From contig OU612067.1 of assembly GCA_914767715.1 (NCBI GenBank), positions 23,040,162-23,100,161 of the forward strand: a stretch of 60,000 bases of DNA. Direction: 5' to 3'. Below the pieces are notes generated by a model. It saw only the letters and a list, made by a program, of their open reading frames with translations, did no database searches and was not told the origin of the DNA. A program made the position numbers and the translations under genes. Numbering within the stretch: the stretch's first letter is position 1; each line of letters starts with the position of its first letter. Positions 46,313 to 56,556 of the stretch are shown piece by piece. Source of the stretch: Membranipora membranacea (taxonomy: Eukaryota; Bryozoa; Gymnolaemata; Cheilostomatida; Membraniporidae).

Positions 46313-46371
46313 CGGAGTTGCTCTTGATCCACTGGTCACGCCACGTGACCAGTTGAAGGGAGCAACTCGAA
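46313..46371. repeat. Strong imperfect hairpin centred on GGTCACG/CGTGACC
   Basis: CGGAGTTGCTCTTGATCCAC TGGTCACG pairs with CGTGACCAGTTGAAGGGAGC AACTCG with few mismatches and almost no loop. It may be a cruciform-forming regulatory site or the core of a tiny MITE. It is the strongest local palindrome in the region upstream of the ROCO-caspase gene. Confidence 0.6.
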
Positions 46372-47360
46372 CTGATCGGCTCTACAAATATCCTATACAA
46401 CAGCTAACATGTTATTACATCACTAGAACGGATGTTCCCTCTATCGATGTTGTGGGATATTTAAAAAGCTGTGTATCAAGGGGCCTCGATACTCGACTTT
46501 TTGTAATATCACTCCTCAACCACAGAGGGAACAAACTTGTTCTAGTACAGTAGTGAGTAGACGATTGCCTCCTTCATTCTGGCGGTATCAGAAAAGTAAT
46601 ACTTAGATAGGATGTCATCAAGCATAATGCAACAGCAATACACCAGGTGCAATGACACAGCTGAAAATACCACCTCACAGTGCACCAGGCCCTAAATACC
46701 GATTGTCCAACTTATCAATTGTGTCAAAATGCCACGCCAGGTTGAGCCAAATACATTTCAGGCCTACATCCCATATCCGAAAATGCCATTGCCCATATAT
46801 CAGAATGCCTAAAAGAATAAGAATCACAAGGAAGATGACTCTAAGATTGGATAGGACATGCTTTGTGTATGATGTTCTAATGGGACGACATTCATAATGG
46901 ACCGAATGGTCGTAGGAAGATGGATAGGTAAGGGAAAAGAACATGCTACTTTAAAATTAACCCCACAGTCGGTATCATGTAACTGGACTGCGTTTATAAT
47001 AATCATAACTCATCACACCACAAATGGCAATACTCCTGTCACAAATAGAACTCCTCACTACCATATTAATTGAGTTGGCGGCTGGTTAAGTTCTGCCCAT
47101 AACGGTGAGGATTTGTCTACTATGTGACTGGGGTGGTAAAAGTGTCAGGACTCAGCACACAGCAAATATCAGTGGTACTTTTGTACAGTGAGTAAGTGGT
47201 GCTCAGATACACTTGGTTATAAACACCCTTCTTGAAGTGGATAAGCAGGGCTCTCAGTCTGGGAGGATTCGAAACCTGAGTTTTGATATTAGCATGTTGC
47301 ATAGTGGTATTTTAAAGGTGTAAAACACCCTGAGCATAAACAGCTGAGAGTACGTCTGAG

Positions 47361-47760
47361 ATGGCACTGAAATATTGTTGGGTGAAACACCTGAGATTTG
47401 AAGATTATGTGCAAAGAATAGCTGGCAAAGCAAGTCAGAGAATGTATGTTGTTAAAAAAATGTTGCATCTAAGTATAAAGCCATTAGCTTTCATGATGTT
47501 CAAAAGTTGTGTAGTTTCCCTCTTTATGTATTTATTGTCTGCCTGTTTTGCACACGAGCATAGTTATGTACCTTAGACAAGAAATTACTAAGGAAAGTTT
47601 TTAATTTAATTGTTAAAGACAACTCCTTGATCACATCATACATAATTTTCTAGAGCGATGCCCTCAAATGCAAGTTCCGTACTCTGGTAGCAAGGTCCTT
47701 TATTGACAAAGTATATGCATCCTTTTCTCGCAACATTTCCTGTTTGTGATAGCAAGTAAA
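47361..47760 (+). mobile_element. LINE 3' fragment (RT C-terminal region)
   Basis: The ORF 47361-47576 reads KASQRMYVVKKMLHLSIKPL, FKSCVVSLFMYLLSACF, the usual C-terminal connection region of non-LTR reverse transcriptases (K.xxRLY.LxxL then YxSxVxSxLxY). Downstream there is a further degenerate match (VARSFIDKVYASFSRNIS). It is 5'-truncated and dead. Confidence 0.6.
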
Positions 47761-50626
47761 TCAATAAAAACCTAGAGCATTTCTTGTAAACATAAAATCG
47801 TAAATAATTTTAGATTTGATCCAGATGAACCAATTCATATGGACTAACCAAGGCCGTCGCCACAGGTGAAAATGAATCCATATGATGTTAAAATATTTTT
47901 GTAAAAATATTGATTTGAAGGGATTTGAAAGGCATAACTAATGTAATGTGATGCTATTGAAATCATTGCCTGGATTTATCCGGTTCACCTGCAAAATCAC
48001 TTTTTTAACATGTCTAAAATTCCAATTTCTATTTAGCCATAATAATCTCTTGGGATCTCTGGGATCATTGTTTGATCATTGATTTAGAAATGACTTGAAT
48101 AGGCAGTGCAGTGAGAGTATTATTACAGTGAGTGCAGTGAGAGGCATTATTAGTATAGGCAGTGCAGTATTATTTACATAGCTTATCACAACTAGAATCT
48201 AATACTGGATCATTCATTAATAATATGGCATAAATTAATGTAAGGCAACATTTAGCATTGTTTATATATTATTCATCTCTGTCAACGAGCAAAATCTGAG
48301 TTTTTAGCTTACATACTAAAATCCCCTGACTAGCCTGAGTTGAACCCAAAAATCTGAGTAACTCGGGCTAAACCTGAGTGGTTGAGAGCCCTGTCGAAAA
48401 CAATGGGGAGTAAACTGTTCTCATGCTGGAGCCATACTAATAGATGGTAAATACATTAATATTTGAGTGTTGGCTATCTGTTGTCAGTCCAGAAAAGTTA
48501 TTTCTGCAACCGCCAATGGCCAGTTGATACCTCCACACTCCACAATTTTTAAAAGGTGAAATAGTATGACCACTTTTCATTCTTCCAATATAAAAGGCAG
48601 AGGCACTGCTCTTTTCCAAGTTAAGTTTCTATGCCAGGATTGAGGAGTTGAGCACTAGTCATATTCAATGCTTTACTTTATTTGAATATAGAGAGCGCTG
48701 TTTGTGATTAAGTATTTCGCAAGAAGGAAGTTCTTGATGGTTTCATTTATATCAGAATGGCTTTTCAAAGTATCCTAAACAATGTATTATATTGGCACAT
48801 TGCCAGAGGGATTGTACGAATATGGCACAGTACTCTGTGTGATGTAACCAAAGATTATTACTAAAATGTCATGACTCATGTGGAGGAACTTGTAGGACAT
48901 TCCTGTTAACTGTAGCGGAACTAACTCTGTATAAGATATTATCGTACTCCCACTTCATGTGATCTTTTATCCTTGGCTCATAACAAAATATATTACAGAA
49001 TCAAATCGGTACTAGGTCAAAATAAGAAGACAGGCAATGGAAATGACAATGGCATCGTTCTATTCTGACTCCAAGATGGCCCCTCACCACTGAGCTTACT
49101 CTTGTCCAATTGTCCTTGACCATCACACACTTGAGCGGTAACCAGTTGATCGTCAACACTTAGGGTGTTGTCGCTCTGACCTGATCAAACGGTGGCTACA
49201 GGAAACTGGTACTAGTCATATCGATATACAATCAGTAATATAGGCTCACCTGGAATCAAGATTACACCTATCTAACTTGCTTGAGCACAATCCGCTTCCT
49301 TTTAAAGCTATCCATGCAGCACCAAGTCCTCTCTCCTAGCAGCCAGCCTCTAGGTTGACTCTTCTATACGGTAAAAGTAATAAATTCCTCCTATGATTAA
49401 CCAATCCTTCATTCTAGGATTCTAGAATATTCGTTTCCTTTAGTGTTTGGTTTCTACTTTCTTGTTTGGGAATAAATGTGATGTAATATGCAGGGAGTTT
49501 TGAACATAACTCTTGAACTTTGGGATTTACCATATTTTTGTCCTAATTCCCTGATAGATTGTGGCTCAAAATGAGTGCAATGCTCGCCGGAGACCTCTAT
49601 TTGTTTTAGGATAATTTGGCAATGGATGACGTTAATTTTTTAAAATCCATAGATTTCACAGAATATCATCAAAAATCTTATATATCCTGTTGGCAGATTG
49701 ACAGTGAGATTTATAAGAGAATGTCATGTCACAACAAACATAGTCTCAATTGAATATTTATAGCCCTTTTGCAACAAGGAACTTATGTGCCAATTCGGTT
49801 TCTGTTTGTTCCATTTTTTAAAGGTAGGAGTTTCAATGATTGACTCATTATTTTGTTTGAGCCTCTCTATAAAATTGGTTGCCCTAAAATAATGAGCAAA
49901 CAGTTTTGTGAAGATTACAGGCGCATGGTGCAGTTGCATGAACCACGTTCCTCAGCTGAAAAACAAGCCAGTTACTGAAGCCGCAGGGGGTATCCTTGAA
50001 CAAATATATTGGTAGGGCTTTGCGCCAGCTGAGTTGATCTCTATAGTCACTACTGTTGTATATATGCCAAAATTGGTAGGGCTCGGCCCAACCAGCTCTC
50101 ATTGACGATACCCCCCTGTGAAGCTGCAACTAAATGGTGCAGCCTGCTGTAATATTCTATATTTGGGAGTAACTGCCTGACTATGAAATGCCTGTGGGTA
50201 GACTTTTCTGAGAGAGTTTTTGCAAAGCGCCCTGGAATCATGCATTACAAAATAAAGTACAGTTGTGAAATACCCTTTACCAGTGGTTCCTACATATCGT
50301 AGCAGCGGGTGGATTGTGTATACCCACAAATGAGTGTAGCAAAAGAAGAGAGCCGAGCCTAGCATACACGCGCCCCAGCATGCAATCACACGAATCCAAC
50401 ATGCATTCAGACAAGCACACTTTGCCTGCCATTGTACTCCTTTTTTCACCAAACAAAAGGCCTTTTGTTACACAACTCTCATAGGTGCATTGGGGCATGT
50501 CTCCCTGACATCGGCCCCCAGGGCCTATCTAACAGGGTCTTTTAGAACTGTACTTTATTCTGTAATTTGCATGATGAAAATTTCCAATGCTCAACAACAA
50601 CAATGTCAGTCTGAGTGAGTCACCTG

Positions 50627-50810
50627 TGTAGTGTATATGTCTATGGTGAATGAGATATAGATGTCTATGGTACCCGGATGAAGGAGTTAGTCTAGGACTG
50701 AGCCGAGACCAAGCAGGAACAAGAGTGAGCTCTGCCTGAGACAAGTGCTGGGAGATTACCTAGGACAGACCTGATAGCAAGGTAAATACCCTATTACATA
50801 GTACATCACA
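50627..50810 (+). repeat. 5' LTR
   Basis: 184 bp, TG...CA ends, identical to the 3' LTR apart from one base near its end. It contains AAG|GTAAAT at 50781/50782, a plausible splice donor for a subgenomic RNA. The short LTR has no obvious TATA box. Confidence 0.92.
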
Positions 50811-50824
50811 TGGTGTCAGAAGTA
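50811..50824 (+). promoter_or_regulatory. Primer-binding site
   Basis: TGGTGTCAGAAGT starts directly after the LTR. It is complementary to the 3' end of a tRNA ending ..CTTCTGACACCA, which matches known eukaryotic tRNA-Leu 3' ends. This is where minus-strand DNA synthesis would start. Confidence 0.75.
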
Positions 50825-51014
50825 AATACTTGTGAGGAGCCAGCAAAACTGCGTTCTGAACTGTAATAGAAGTGGCGGGAAAACTTCTATTGTTTTAAAA
50901 AAAAAAAAAAAAAGAAGAAAAAGAAACTGACACAAATTATATAGGACACACATTGAGTTGACTTTTCGTACTTGTATTATTCACATACAATTATCATACT
51001 AGTTTGGGACAGTC

Positions 51015-51869
51015 ATGGCTGAGAGTAACAAGGATGATAGGTTCTGTAAGAGGATAGATTTCTCCAGTGGCAACCTATCAACAGCTTGGAAGACATTCAA
51101 AATGCAGTTTGAGGTTTTCAAAATAGCTAAAAAATACTCCGATATGTCTGAAGAAGAACAGATCAGTAACATGCTAGTCCAGATGGGAAATGAGAGTGTA
51201 CCTATTTATGCCCAGTTTAATTATGATTCAACGGTCACTAACAAGAAAAGGACATTGAAAAACACAATCAGGATGTTTGATGAATATTTTGAACCGGTAA
51301 AAAATGTAATCTATGAGAGGGCAAAGTTCAACACTATGCGCCAAGGGGAGAAAACTATTCACCAGTTCATTGTAGAACTCCAAAGTCAGGCAGATCAATG
51401 TGACTATGGGGAGATGAAAAATGATCTGATAAGGGATAGAATCGTAGTTGGTGTCAAAGACAAAAAACTGAGAGAGTATCTTATGGATGTTGATGACCTT
51501 GACCTCAATAAGTGCATTCAGAAATCAAAGCAGTGGGTAAGCAATCATCAGCAAATACAGAAGTTTGAGGAAGCTGATGATGATAACCTAGACTCGTTGA
51601 CATCAAAACAGGACAGTAAAGCTAAGCAGCAGTATAAGTCAGAAGACAGGCCATCTAGAGAAAAGCCCTGTGAGCGATGTAACAAAACATTCCACAGAGG
51701 AAGGAACTGCCCTGCTAAGTTTTCTGTGTGCAAAGCGTGTAATGAAAAGGGTCATTGGGCAAAGTCTCCACTTTGTAAGAAAGGTAGTCGTACAGTGAAT
51801 GAACTAGACTCAAATCTAAGTGCCCTTGAAGAAGACACTGATAGCTTATTCTTGGGGGATAGCTTATGA
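51015..51869 (+). CDS. gag: Gag protein of the LTR element
   Basis: 284 residues. The N-terminal two thirds look like a capsid region (charged helices, FKMQFEVFKIAKKYSDM, FNTMRQGEKTIHQFIVELQ). The C-terminus has a zinc knuckle CERCNKTFHRGRNC (C-x2-C-x4-H-x4-C), followed by a second, looser CKACNEKGHWAKSPLC with H-x6-C spacing. The frame ends in TGA (51867-51869) followed by CTAG, and the pol frame continues without shift. Start ATG at 51015 follows an A-rich leader. Confidence 0.9.
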   Translation: MAESNKDDRFCKRIDFSSGNLSTAWKTFKMQFEVFKIAKKYSDMSEEEQISNMLVQMGNESVPIYAQFNYDSTVTNKKRTLKNTIRMFDEYFEPVKNVIYERAKFNTMRQGEKTIHQFIVELQSQADQCDYGEMKNDLIRDRIVVGVKDKKLREYLMDVDDLDLNKCIQKSKQWVSNHQQIQKFEEADDDNLDSLTSKQDSKAKQQYKSEDRPSREKPCERCNKTFHRGRNCPAKFSVCKACNEKGHWAKSPLCKKGSRTVNELDSNLSALEEDTDSLFLGDSL

Positions 51870-54800
51870 CTAGACTCGATAACGGAAACAGACAAAGCAT
51901 GGTTTGCTAATGTCAAAGTAAATAGCCACTCCATCAAGTTTAAAGTTGATACAGGTGCTGCTGTGACAGCAATTCCTTCCAAGTATATAGGTGATTTATC
52001 GTTGAAACTCAAGCCAGCTAGGAAAATGCTTCGTGCAGCTGGGAATCAGGATTTACAAGTGGACGGAGTTACTAGTGTAGACTTGGAAATAAACGGCAAA
52101 AATGTATCACAGGAGGTTTACATAGTTAAAAACCTTATCACACCACTGTTGGGCAAGCCGGCGATTGCTGGCTTAAAGTTGATTGAGTTCACTGATTCCA
52201 TTAGCACTGAACCCTGGAAAGAGAAGTTTCCTAATCTGTTCACGGGACTGGGCACCATGAAAACCGCAGTAAAGATAGCTCTGAAGAAAGATTGTGTTCC
52301 TTTTGCGCAAGCAGTCCCACGGAGAGTTGCTGCAGCAAGAAGAGAACCGTTGAGAAAAGAGTTAGAGCGCATGGAGAGTATGGGAGTGATCAGGAAGATC
52401 GAAGCCCCTACTGAATGGTGTGCGCCGTGTATTGTGGTACCCAAGAAGAACGATGCCATTCGCGTTTGTATTGATTTCACTAGACTAAACAAAGCGATAA
52501 CCCGTGAGTATCATCCACTCCCTACAACCGATGAGACTTTGAGCATGCTAGGCGCAGCAAGGTACTTTACAAAACTGGACGCCAACTGCGGGTATTGGCA
52601 GATGAAGTTGTCCGAGGAAACTCGCCACCTAACAGCTTTCATCACACCTTTCGGCAGATATGTTTGTCAAAGACTTCCATTTGGTATCTGTTCAGCGCCA
52701 GAGATATTCGTTCGTGAGATGCAGAAAGCTCTTGAAGGCTTGGAAGGGGTCACATGTCAGATGGATGACATCCTCATTTACGCAGAGGACAAAGAAGAGC
52801 ATGACCGACGAGTGGAGCAGGTCATGGAAAGACTTGAGCGTTCAGGTATCACTCTCAACCCGGAAAAGTGTGAGTTTAGCCAAACAGAGGTGAAGTTTCT
52901 TGGTCACATCATAAATCAGGAAGGAATTCATGCAGACCCAGAGAAAACCAAAGCAATTAGAGAATTTGCAGACCCTCGAAAGAGAAAAGATCTGCAGAGG
53001 TTCTTTGGTATGGTCAACTACCTCGGGAAGTTTTCAGCAAGTCTTGCTGAGGGGTCGTATGCACTTCGCCAACTCTTGCAGAAAGATGCTGACTGGGTTT
53101 GGGGTCCAGAACAGATCAGAGAATTTGTAGAGCTCAAAGAGATGTTGTCACAACCCCCGACATTGACACCGTATCAGCTGGGAAAAGACGTGTTGCTCAG
53201 TACAGATGCTTCGTCATATGGTCTGGGAGCAGCTATACTTCAAGAAGTTGAAGGGGTGTGGAAGCCAGTAGCATTTGCCTCCAGATCGCTCAACGCAGCA
53301 GAGACTAGATATGCTCAGATAGAAAAGGAGGCATTGGCCATTTGTTGGGCGTGTGACAAATTCCATTACTATCTCGCGGGACGAAAATTCAGAATTGAAA
53401 CGGATCACAAGCCTCTAATATCAGTGCTGGGTGACAAGGAACTGGCTAAACTACCACTGCGCGTGCAGAGATTCCGGTTACGAATGATGTCCTATGACTA
53501 CGACATATTCTACACTCCGGGCGAAAAGTTGGTTTTGGCTGATGCTTTGTCAAGAGCGCCACTGGAAGTAGAGCCGTCGGAGTCCTCTGAAAGTCTGATA
53601 GTCAGCGAAATTGTAGATGCGTTGCCCATCTCCAAAGCTCGTCTCTCTCGATTCCAGGCCTCAACGGCAGCTGATGAAGAATCATCATGGTTGCTGAAAT
53701 ATGTGACTGATGGGTGGCCTATATTTCATAAAGTCCATGTCTCAGTGCAGAAGTTCTATTCTCATAGACACTACCTGACGGAGATACAGGGAGTCATCTA
53801 CTACTGGGACAGAGTGTTTGTTCCACAGCCAGAGAGAGAGAAGGTTCTACAAGATATCCATAGAGGACACCAAGGAGAGAATAAGTGTGTACGCAGAGGA
53901 AACTCTCTAGTTTGGTGGCCAGGTATCACTTCGCAAATCCGAGAGTTGGTGAAAGCCTGTCCAAAGTGCACAGAGTTCAGGAGAATCCCGAGAGAACCTC
54001 TATGCAGTGTACCTCTACCAGATAGAGCGTGGTGGCAAGTAGCTACGGACATCTGTGAGTTTAATGCTGATCAATATTTGGTACTGGTGGACTACTTCAG
54101 TCGCTATATAGTAGCTAGGCGGTTGCCAAACTGTGAATCATCATCAGTAATCAAAGAGTTGGAAGACGTGTTCTGTATGCTGGGTATACCACATTCTCTG
54201 GTTAGCGACAATGCGGCATACTATAAGGGAGAAGTGTTCCAAAAGTTCCTGAGGAAATGGGATATCACTCACGTGACTTCTGCCCCGAAGTATAGTCAGA
54301 GCAATGGTGAAGCAGAGAGAGCTGTTCAGTCAGTCAAGAGGCTGCTAGAGAAGAACTTAAATCTGCAAGCAGCACTATGCAGTTATAGGGATACGCCGTT
54401 GGAGGGTGGTTACTCTCCAGCTCAGCTGCTGTTCAGCAGGGGTCTCAACTCTATGGGGATATGCAACTCCAGAACGGTCCATGAAGACAGGTTTAGAAAG
54501 AAGGACTCTGTTATAAAAGCCAGACAAGAGCGTAACTACAATCAGCGACACAGCACCAAGGAGCGTACCCCGTTGGAGCTCTTTCAGCAGGTGAAGATTG
54601 TAGATGGATCAAAGAGGAAGCCGCAGATGGCAACAGTAGTTGGGACGAATGGCAGGGAAGTTCTTCTCGAAAAGGATGGAAGAATCCTGCGTCGTAACCG
54701 TTCTCAGATCCATGTAGCAGCATACCAGTCACCAAGTAGAGAGGGGAGTGTTAATCCAGTACAACTGCCGATTAGGGATGCTGTTTCACCAGATCAGTAC

Positions 54801-55238
54801 TCGCATGCTGTTGCATTCAACCAGTCGGCTGCAAACTCTCAGTCAGGAGTGATTACTCCTCCAGCAAGATCAGAACATGTATCTGGGTCGATAGACTCAA
54901 ATTGTTCTCAAAGCGCGGTTGCGCCTATCCAGTCCGAGAGTGCGGTTGCACCCTCGAGTGAAGGTAGTGTGGTGTTCCATACAAGTGCAGGTAGTGCTGT
55001 TGCATCTACATGTGCCGGTAATGCTGGGGCATTACCAGTTATAGGTAGTGCAGTTGCAGTACCGGGTACCGGGGGCGTTGTTGCATCTCCAAGTCTGGGG
55101 AGTGCGATTGCACCAAAGTCAAGGTCCAAAAGTGTGGTTACACTATCTAAACCTACCAGCTCTAACGAGATGTCAGTACCAGTAAAATCGACTAGGTCCG
55201 GTAGAGCGGTGAAGGGACCAAATAGACTAAACCTGTAA
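51870..55238 (+). CDS. pol: Pol polyprotein (protease, RT, RNase H, integrase)
   Basis: Open from the codon after the gag stop to TAA at 55236-55238. It most likely has no start codon of its own and is made by readthrough. Protease: VDTGAAVTAIP around 51948. RT: LPFGICSAPEIF and CQMDDILIYAE, where the first residue of the usual [YF]xDD is Gln. RNase H: STDASSYGLGAAI, IEKEALAI, ETDHKPL, ADALSR. Integrase: zinc region IHRGHQGENKC with CPKC, and catalytic D, D, E in VATDICEF, LVSDNAAYY and SNGEAERAVQ, with exact D-35-E spacing. The tail has degenerate Ala/Val/Ser/Pro repeats (GSAVA-like) about 12-20 residues apart. It appears intact. Confidence 0.92.
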   Translation, partial: LDSITETDKAWFANVKVNSHSIKFKVDTGAAVTAIPSKYIGDLSLKLKPARKMLRAAGNQDLQVDGVTSVDLEINGKNVSQEVYIVKNLITPLLGKPAIAGLKLIEFTDSISTEPWKEKFPNLFTGLGTMKTAVKIALKKDCVPFAQAVPRRVAAARREPLRKELERMESMGVIRKIEAPTEWCAPCIVVPKKNDAIRVCIDFTRLNKAITREYHPLPTTDETLSMLGAARYFTKLDANCGYWQMKLSEETRHLTAFITPFGRYVCQRLPFGICSAPEIFVREMQKALEGLEGVTCQMDDILIYAEDKEEHDRRVEQVMERLERSGITLNPEKCEFSQTEVKFLGHIINQEGIHADPEKTKAIREFADPRKRKDLQRFFGMVNYLGKFSASLAEGSYALRQLLQKDADWVWGPEQIREFVELKEMLSQPPTLTPYQLGKDVLLSTDASSYGLGAAILQEVEGVWKPVAFASRSLNAAETRYAQIEKEALAICWACDKFHYYLAGRKFRIETDHKPLISVLGDKELAKLPLRVQRFRLRMMSYDYDIFYTPGEKLVLADALSRAPLEVEPSESSESLIVSEIVDALPISKARLSRFQASTAADEESSWLLKYVTDGWPIFHKVHVSVQKFYSHRHYLTEIQGVIYYWDRVFVPQPEREKVLQDIHRGHQGENKCVRRGNSLVWWPGITSQIRELVKACPKCTEFRRIPREPLCSVPLPDRAWWQVATDICEFNADQYLVLVDYFSRYIVARRLPNCESSSVIKELEDVFCMLGIPHSLVSDNAAYYKGEVFQKFLRKWDITHVTSAPKYSQSNGEAERAVQSVKRLLEKNLNLQAALCSYRDTPLEGGYSPAQLLFSRGLNSMGICNSRTVHEDRFRKKDSVIKARQERNYNQRHSTKERTPLELFQQVKIVDGSKRKPQMATVVGTNGREVLLEKDGRILRRNRSQIHVAAYQSPSREGSVNPVQLPIRDAVSPDQYSHAVAFNQSAANSQSGVITPPARSEHVSGSIDSNCSQSAVAPIQSESAVAPSSEGSVVFHTSAGSAVASTCAGNAGALPVIGSAVAVPGTGGVVASPSLGSAIAPKSRSKSVVTLSKPTSSNEMSVPVKSTRSGRAVKGPNRLNL

Positions 55239-55317
55239 AATGTTATTGGGACGCCCACGTTTGATTGTTTATGATGCATGATACCCATGTAACTAACTGC
55301 CGATTTCTTCATTTCAG

Positions 55318-55950
55318 ATGCGTTGCATTATATTAGGAAACTCACTTGTTCGCACACTAGTTGTCCCTAATGTAAGGACCATCAGTATTAATGGTTTGAA
55401 CTGGGAAGCGGCGGTTGAATATATGATGGAGAATCGATACCATCTCAGATACCACTATGTGTTTGTGGTTGTCGGCCCTGTGAGATTTTCAACATTACAT
55501 AGAAGCCGTCGGGAAGTAGTTTTCAAAGACACAAACCTCAGCACTATAAATCAACTATTCGCACCTTTCTACAATGACTTGTCCTTTCTCAATATGTATC
55601 CTATTCTGTGTCCTTTGTTTCCAATGAATTTTGAGAAGTACAATCAAAGATGTGCACGACCTATAATGCAAGGGTTTTATAGACAGTGGAATGATGAAAT
55701 CAGAGGACATGTAGTGGTAGAAAACAGAGCAATTTACCACTTTAATACGAAATATGAGAATAACACCCCCCATCTACACTCGAAGATCTTTAAACGAAAG
55801 AAAGGCCATTACAAGTTCTATGAGGCATATCTGAAAGATGGCTTACATGTGAAAAATGTCATAGTAAGGCTCTGGAAGAGGGAGTTCCAGCGGGTGATAA
55901 CCATTATGGAAGAAAGAGCCCAGAAAGCGAGGCGTCCAGAAAAAATCTAA
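55318..55950 (+). CDS. Third ORF of the LTR element, function unknown
   Basis: 210 residues in the position where some elements carry an env or accessory gene. The ATG comes directly after CTTCATTTCAG, a splice acceptor with a branch-like CTAAC about 24 nt upstream, so the protein is probably translated from a spliced RNA. There is no signal peptide or membrane segment, so it is not an envelope protein. The N-terminus (MRCIILGNSLVRTLVVPNVR, then YVFVVVGP) has a vague resemblance to the GDS block of SGNH hydrolases, which I regard as weak. The C-terminus is basic. Confidence 0.75.
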   Translation: MRCIILGNSLVRTLVVPNVRTISINGLNWEAAVEYMMENRYHLRYHYVFVVVGPVRFSTLHRSRREVVFKDTNLSTINQLFAPFYNDLSFLNMYPILCPLFPMNFEKYNQRCARPIMQGFYRQWNDEIRGHVVVENRAIYHFNTKYENNTPHLHSKIFKRKKGHYKFYEAYLKDGLHVKNVIVRLWKREFQRVITIMEERAQKARRPEKI

Positions 55951-56357
55951 GATATACTGACATGAAATACGGACTGATATAGAAACTGAACTTGGACATG
56001 ATTATGGACATTCGAGATCAAGAATCTCTAAATGATTTCTTTTATATATGACACTTCACATTTCAGCGCACAGTTTATATACAAAGTCCTGTCCTCTCTG
56101 TCCATTTGTTGGGTTTATTTTGTTAGTTTTCATCTAAGTTCATTCGCAAAAAGAAAAAAAAAAAAAAATAAATGAATAATCAGGATCGCAATAATGCAAC
56201 ACTGGATGACACATTACATTGATATTGCTGTTGAGATACTAGTAGGTACACATACTGTGAGAACATTATTACACTTCTGTAGAGTTTGATGGTGTGATTA
56301 CACCTGTGCAGATGCCACAGCACACACATCAATAGTAGTAACGTCTGATGAAAACTT

Positions 56358-56367
56358 GGAAGGGAGA
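56358..56367 (+). promoter_or_regulatory. Polypurine tract
   Basis: GGAAGGGAGA lies directly before the 3' LTR and is the expected plus-strand primer site for reverse transcription. Confidence 0.75.
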
Positions 56368-56551
56368 TGTAGTGTATATGTCTATGGTGAATGAGATATA
56401 GATGTCTATGGTACCCGGATGAAGGAGTTAGTCTAGGACTGAGCCGAGACCAAGCAGGAACAAGAGTGAGCTCTGCCTGAGACAAGTGCTGGGAGATTAC
56501 CTAGGACAGACCTGATAGCAAGGTAAATACCCTATTACATAGTACTTCACA
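56368..56551 (+). repeat. 3' LTR
   Basis: 184 bp, one mismatch to the 5' LTR. It is followed directly by the target duplication ACCTG. Confidence 0.92.
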
Positions 56552-56556
56552 ACCTG

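Larger units (their letters stand above)
45727..50626. other. Interval upstream of the ROCO-caspase gene
   Basis: It should hold the promoter and any 5' UTR exons of the minus-strand gene, but I recognise no core promoter. It contains a strong hairpin at 46313-46371, a LINE 3' fragment at 47361-47760, a short direct repeat (CAGTGAGTGCAGTGAGAG) near 48120-48170, and A/T-rich unique DNA. ORFs at 46132-46553, 46652-46944 and 49724-50498 show no domain and look fortuitous. Confidence 0.5.
50622..56556 (+). mobile_element. Ty3/Gypsy-type LTR retrotransposon, near-intact
   Basis: Two 184-bp LTRs (50627-50810 and 56368-56551) begin TGTAG and end CACA, and differ at one position (ATCACA against TTCACA). 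A 5-bp target duplication ACCTG flanks the element (50622-50626 and 56552-56556). Order: LTR, primer-binding site, gag, protease, RT, RNase H, integrase, third ORF, polypurine tract, LTR. The protease-RT-RNase H-integrase order is that of the Gypsy group. One LTR mismatch and open frames indicate a recent insertion. Confidence 0.93.

Noticed and set aside
46132-46553. Plus-strand ORFs upstream of the ROCO-caspase gene
   Set aside because: They span the hairpin at 46313-46371, have no domain and no splice-phase partners.
53801-55312. Minus-strand ORFs inside pol
   Set aside because: They are antisense shadows of the retrotransposon. The Ala/Leu/Pro-rich one at 54908-55312 mirrors the repetitive pol tail.
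55318-55950. Envelope gene of a retrovirus
   Set aside because: There is no signal peptide, transmembrane helix or furin-type site. Position alone is not enough.
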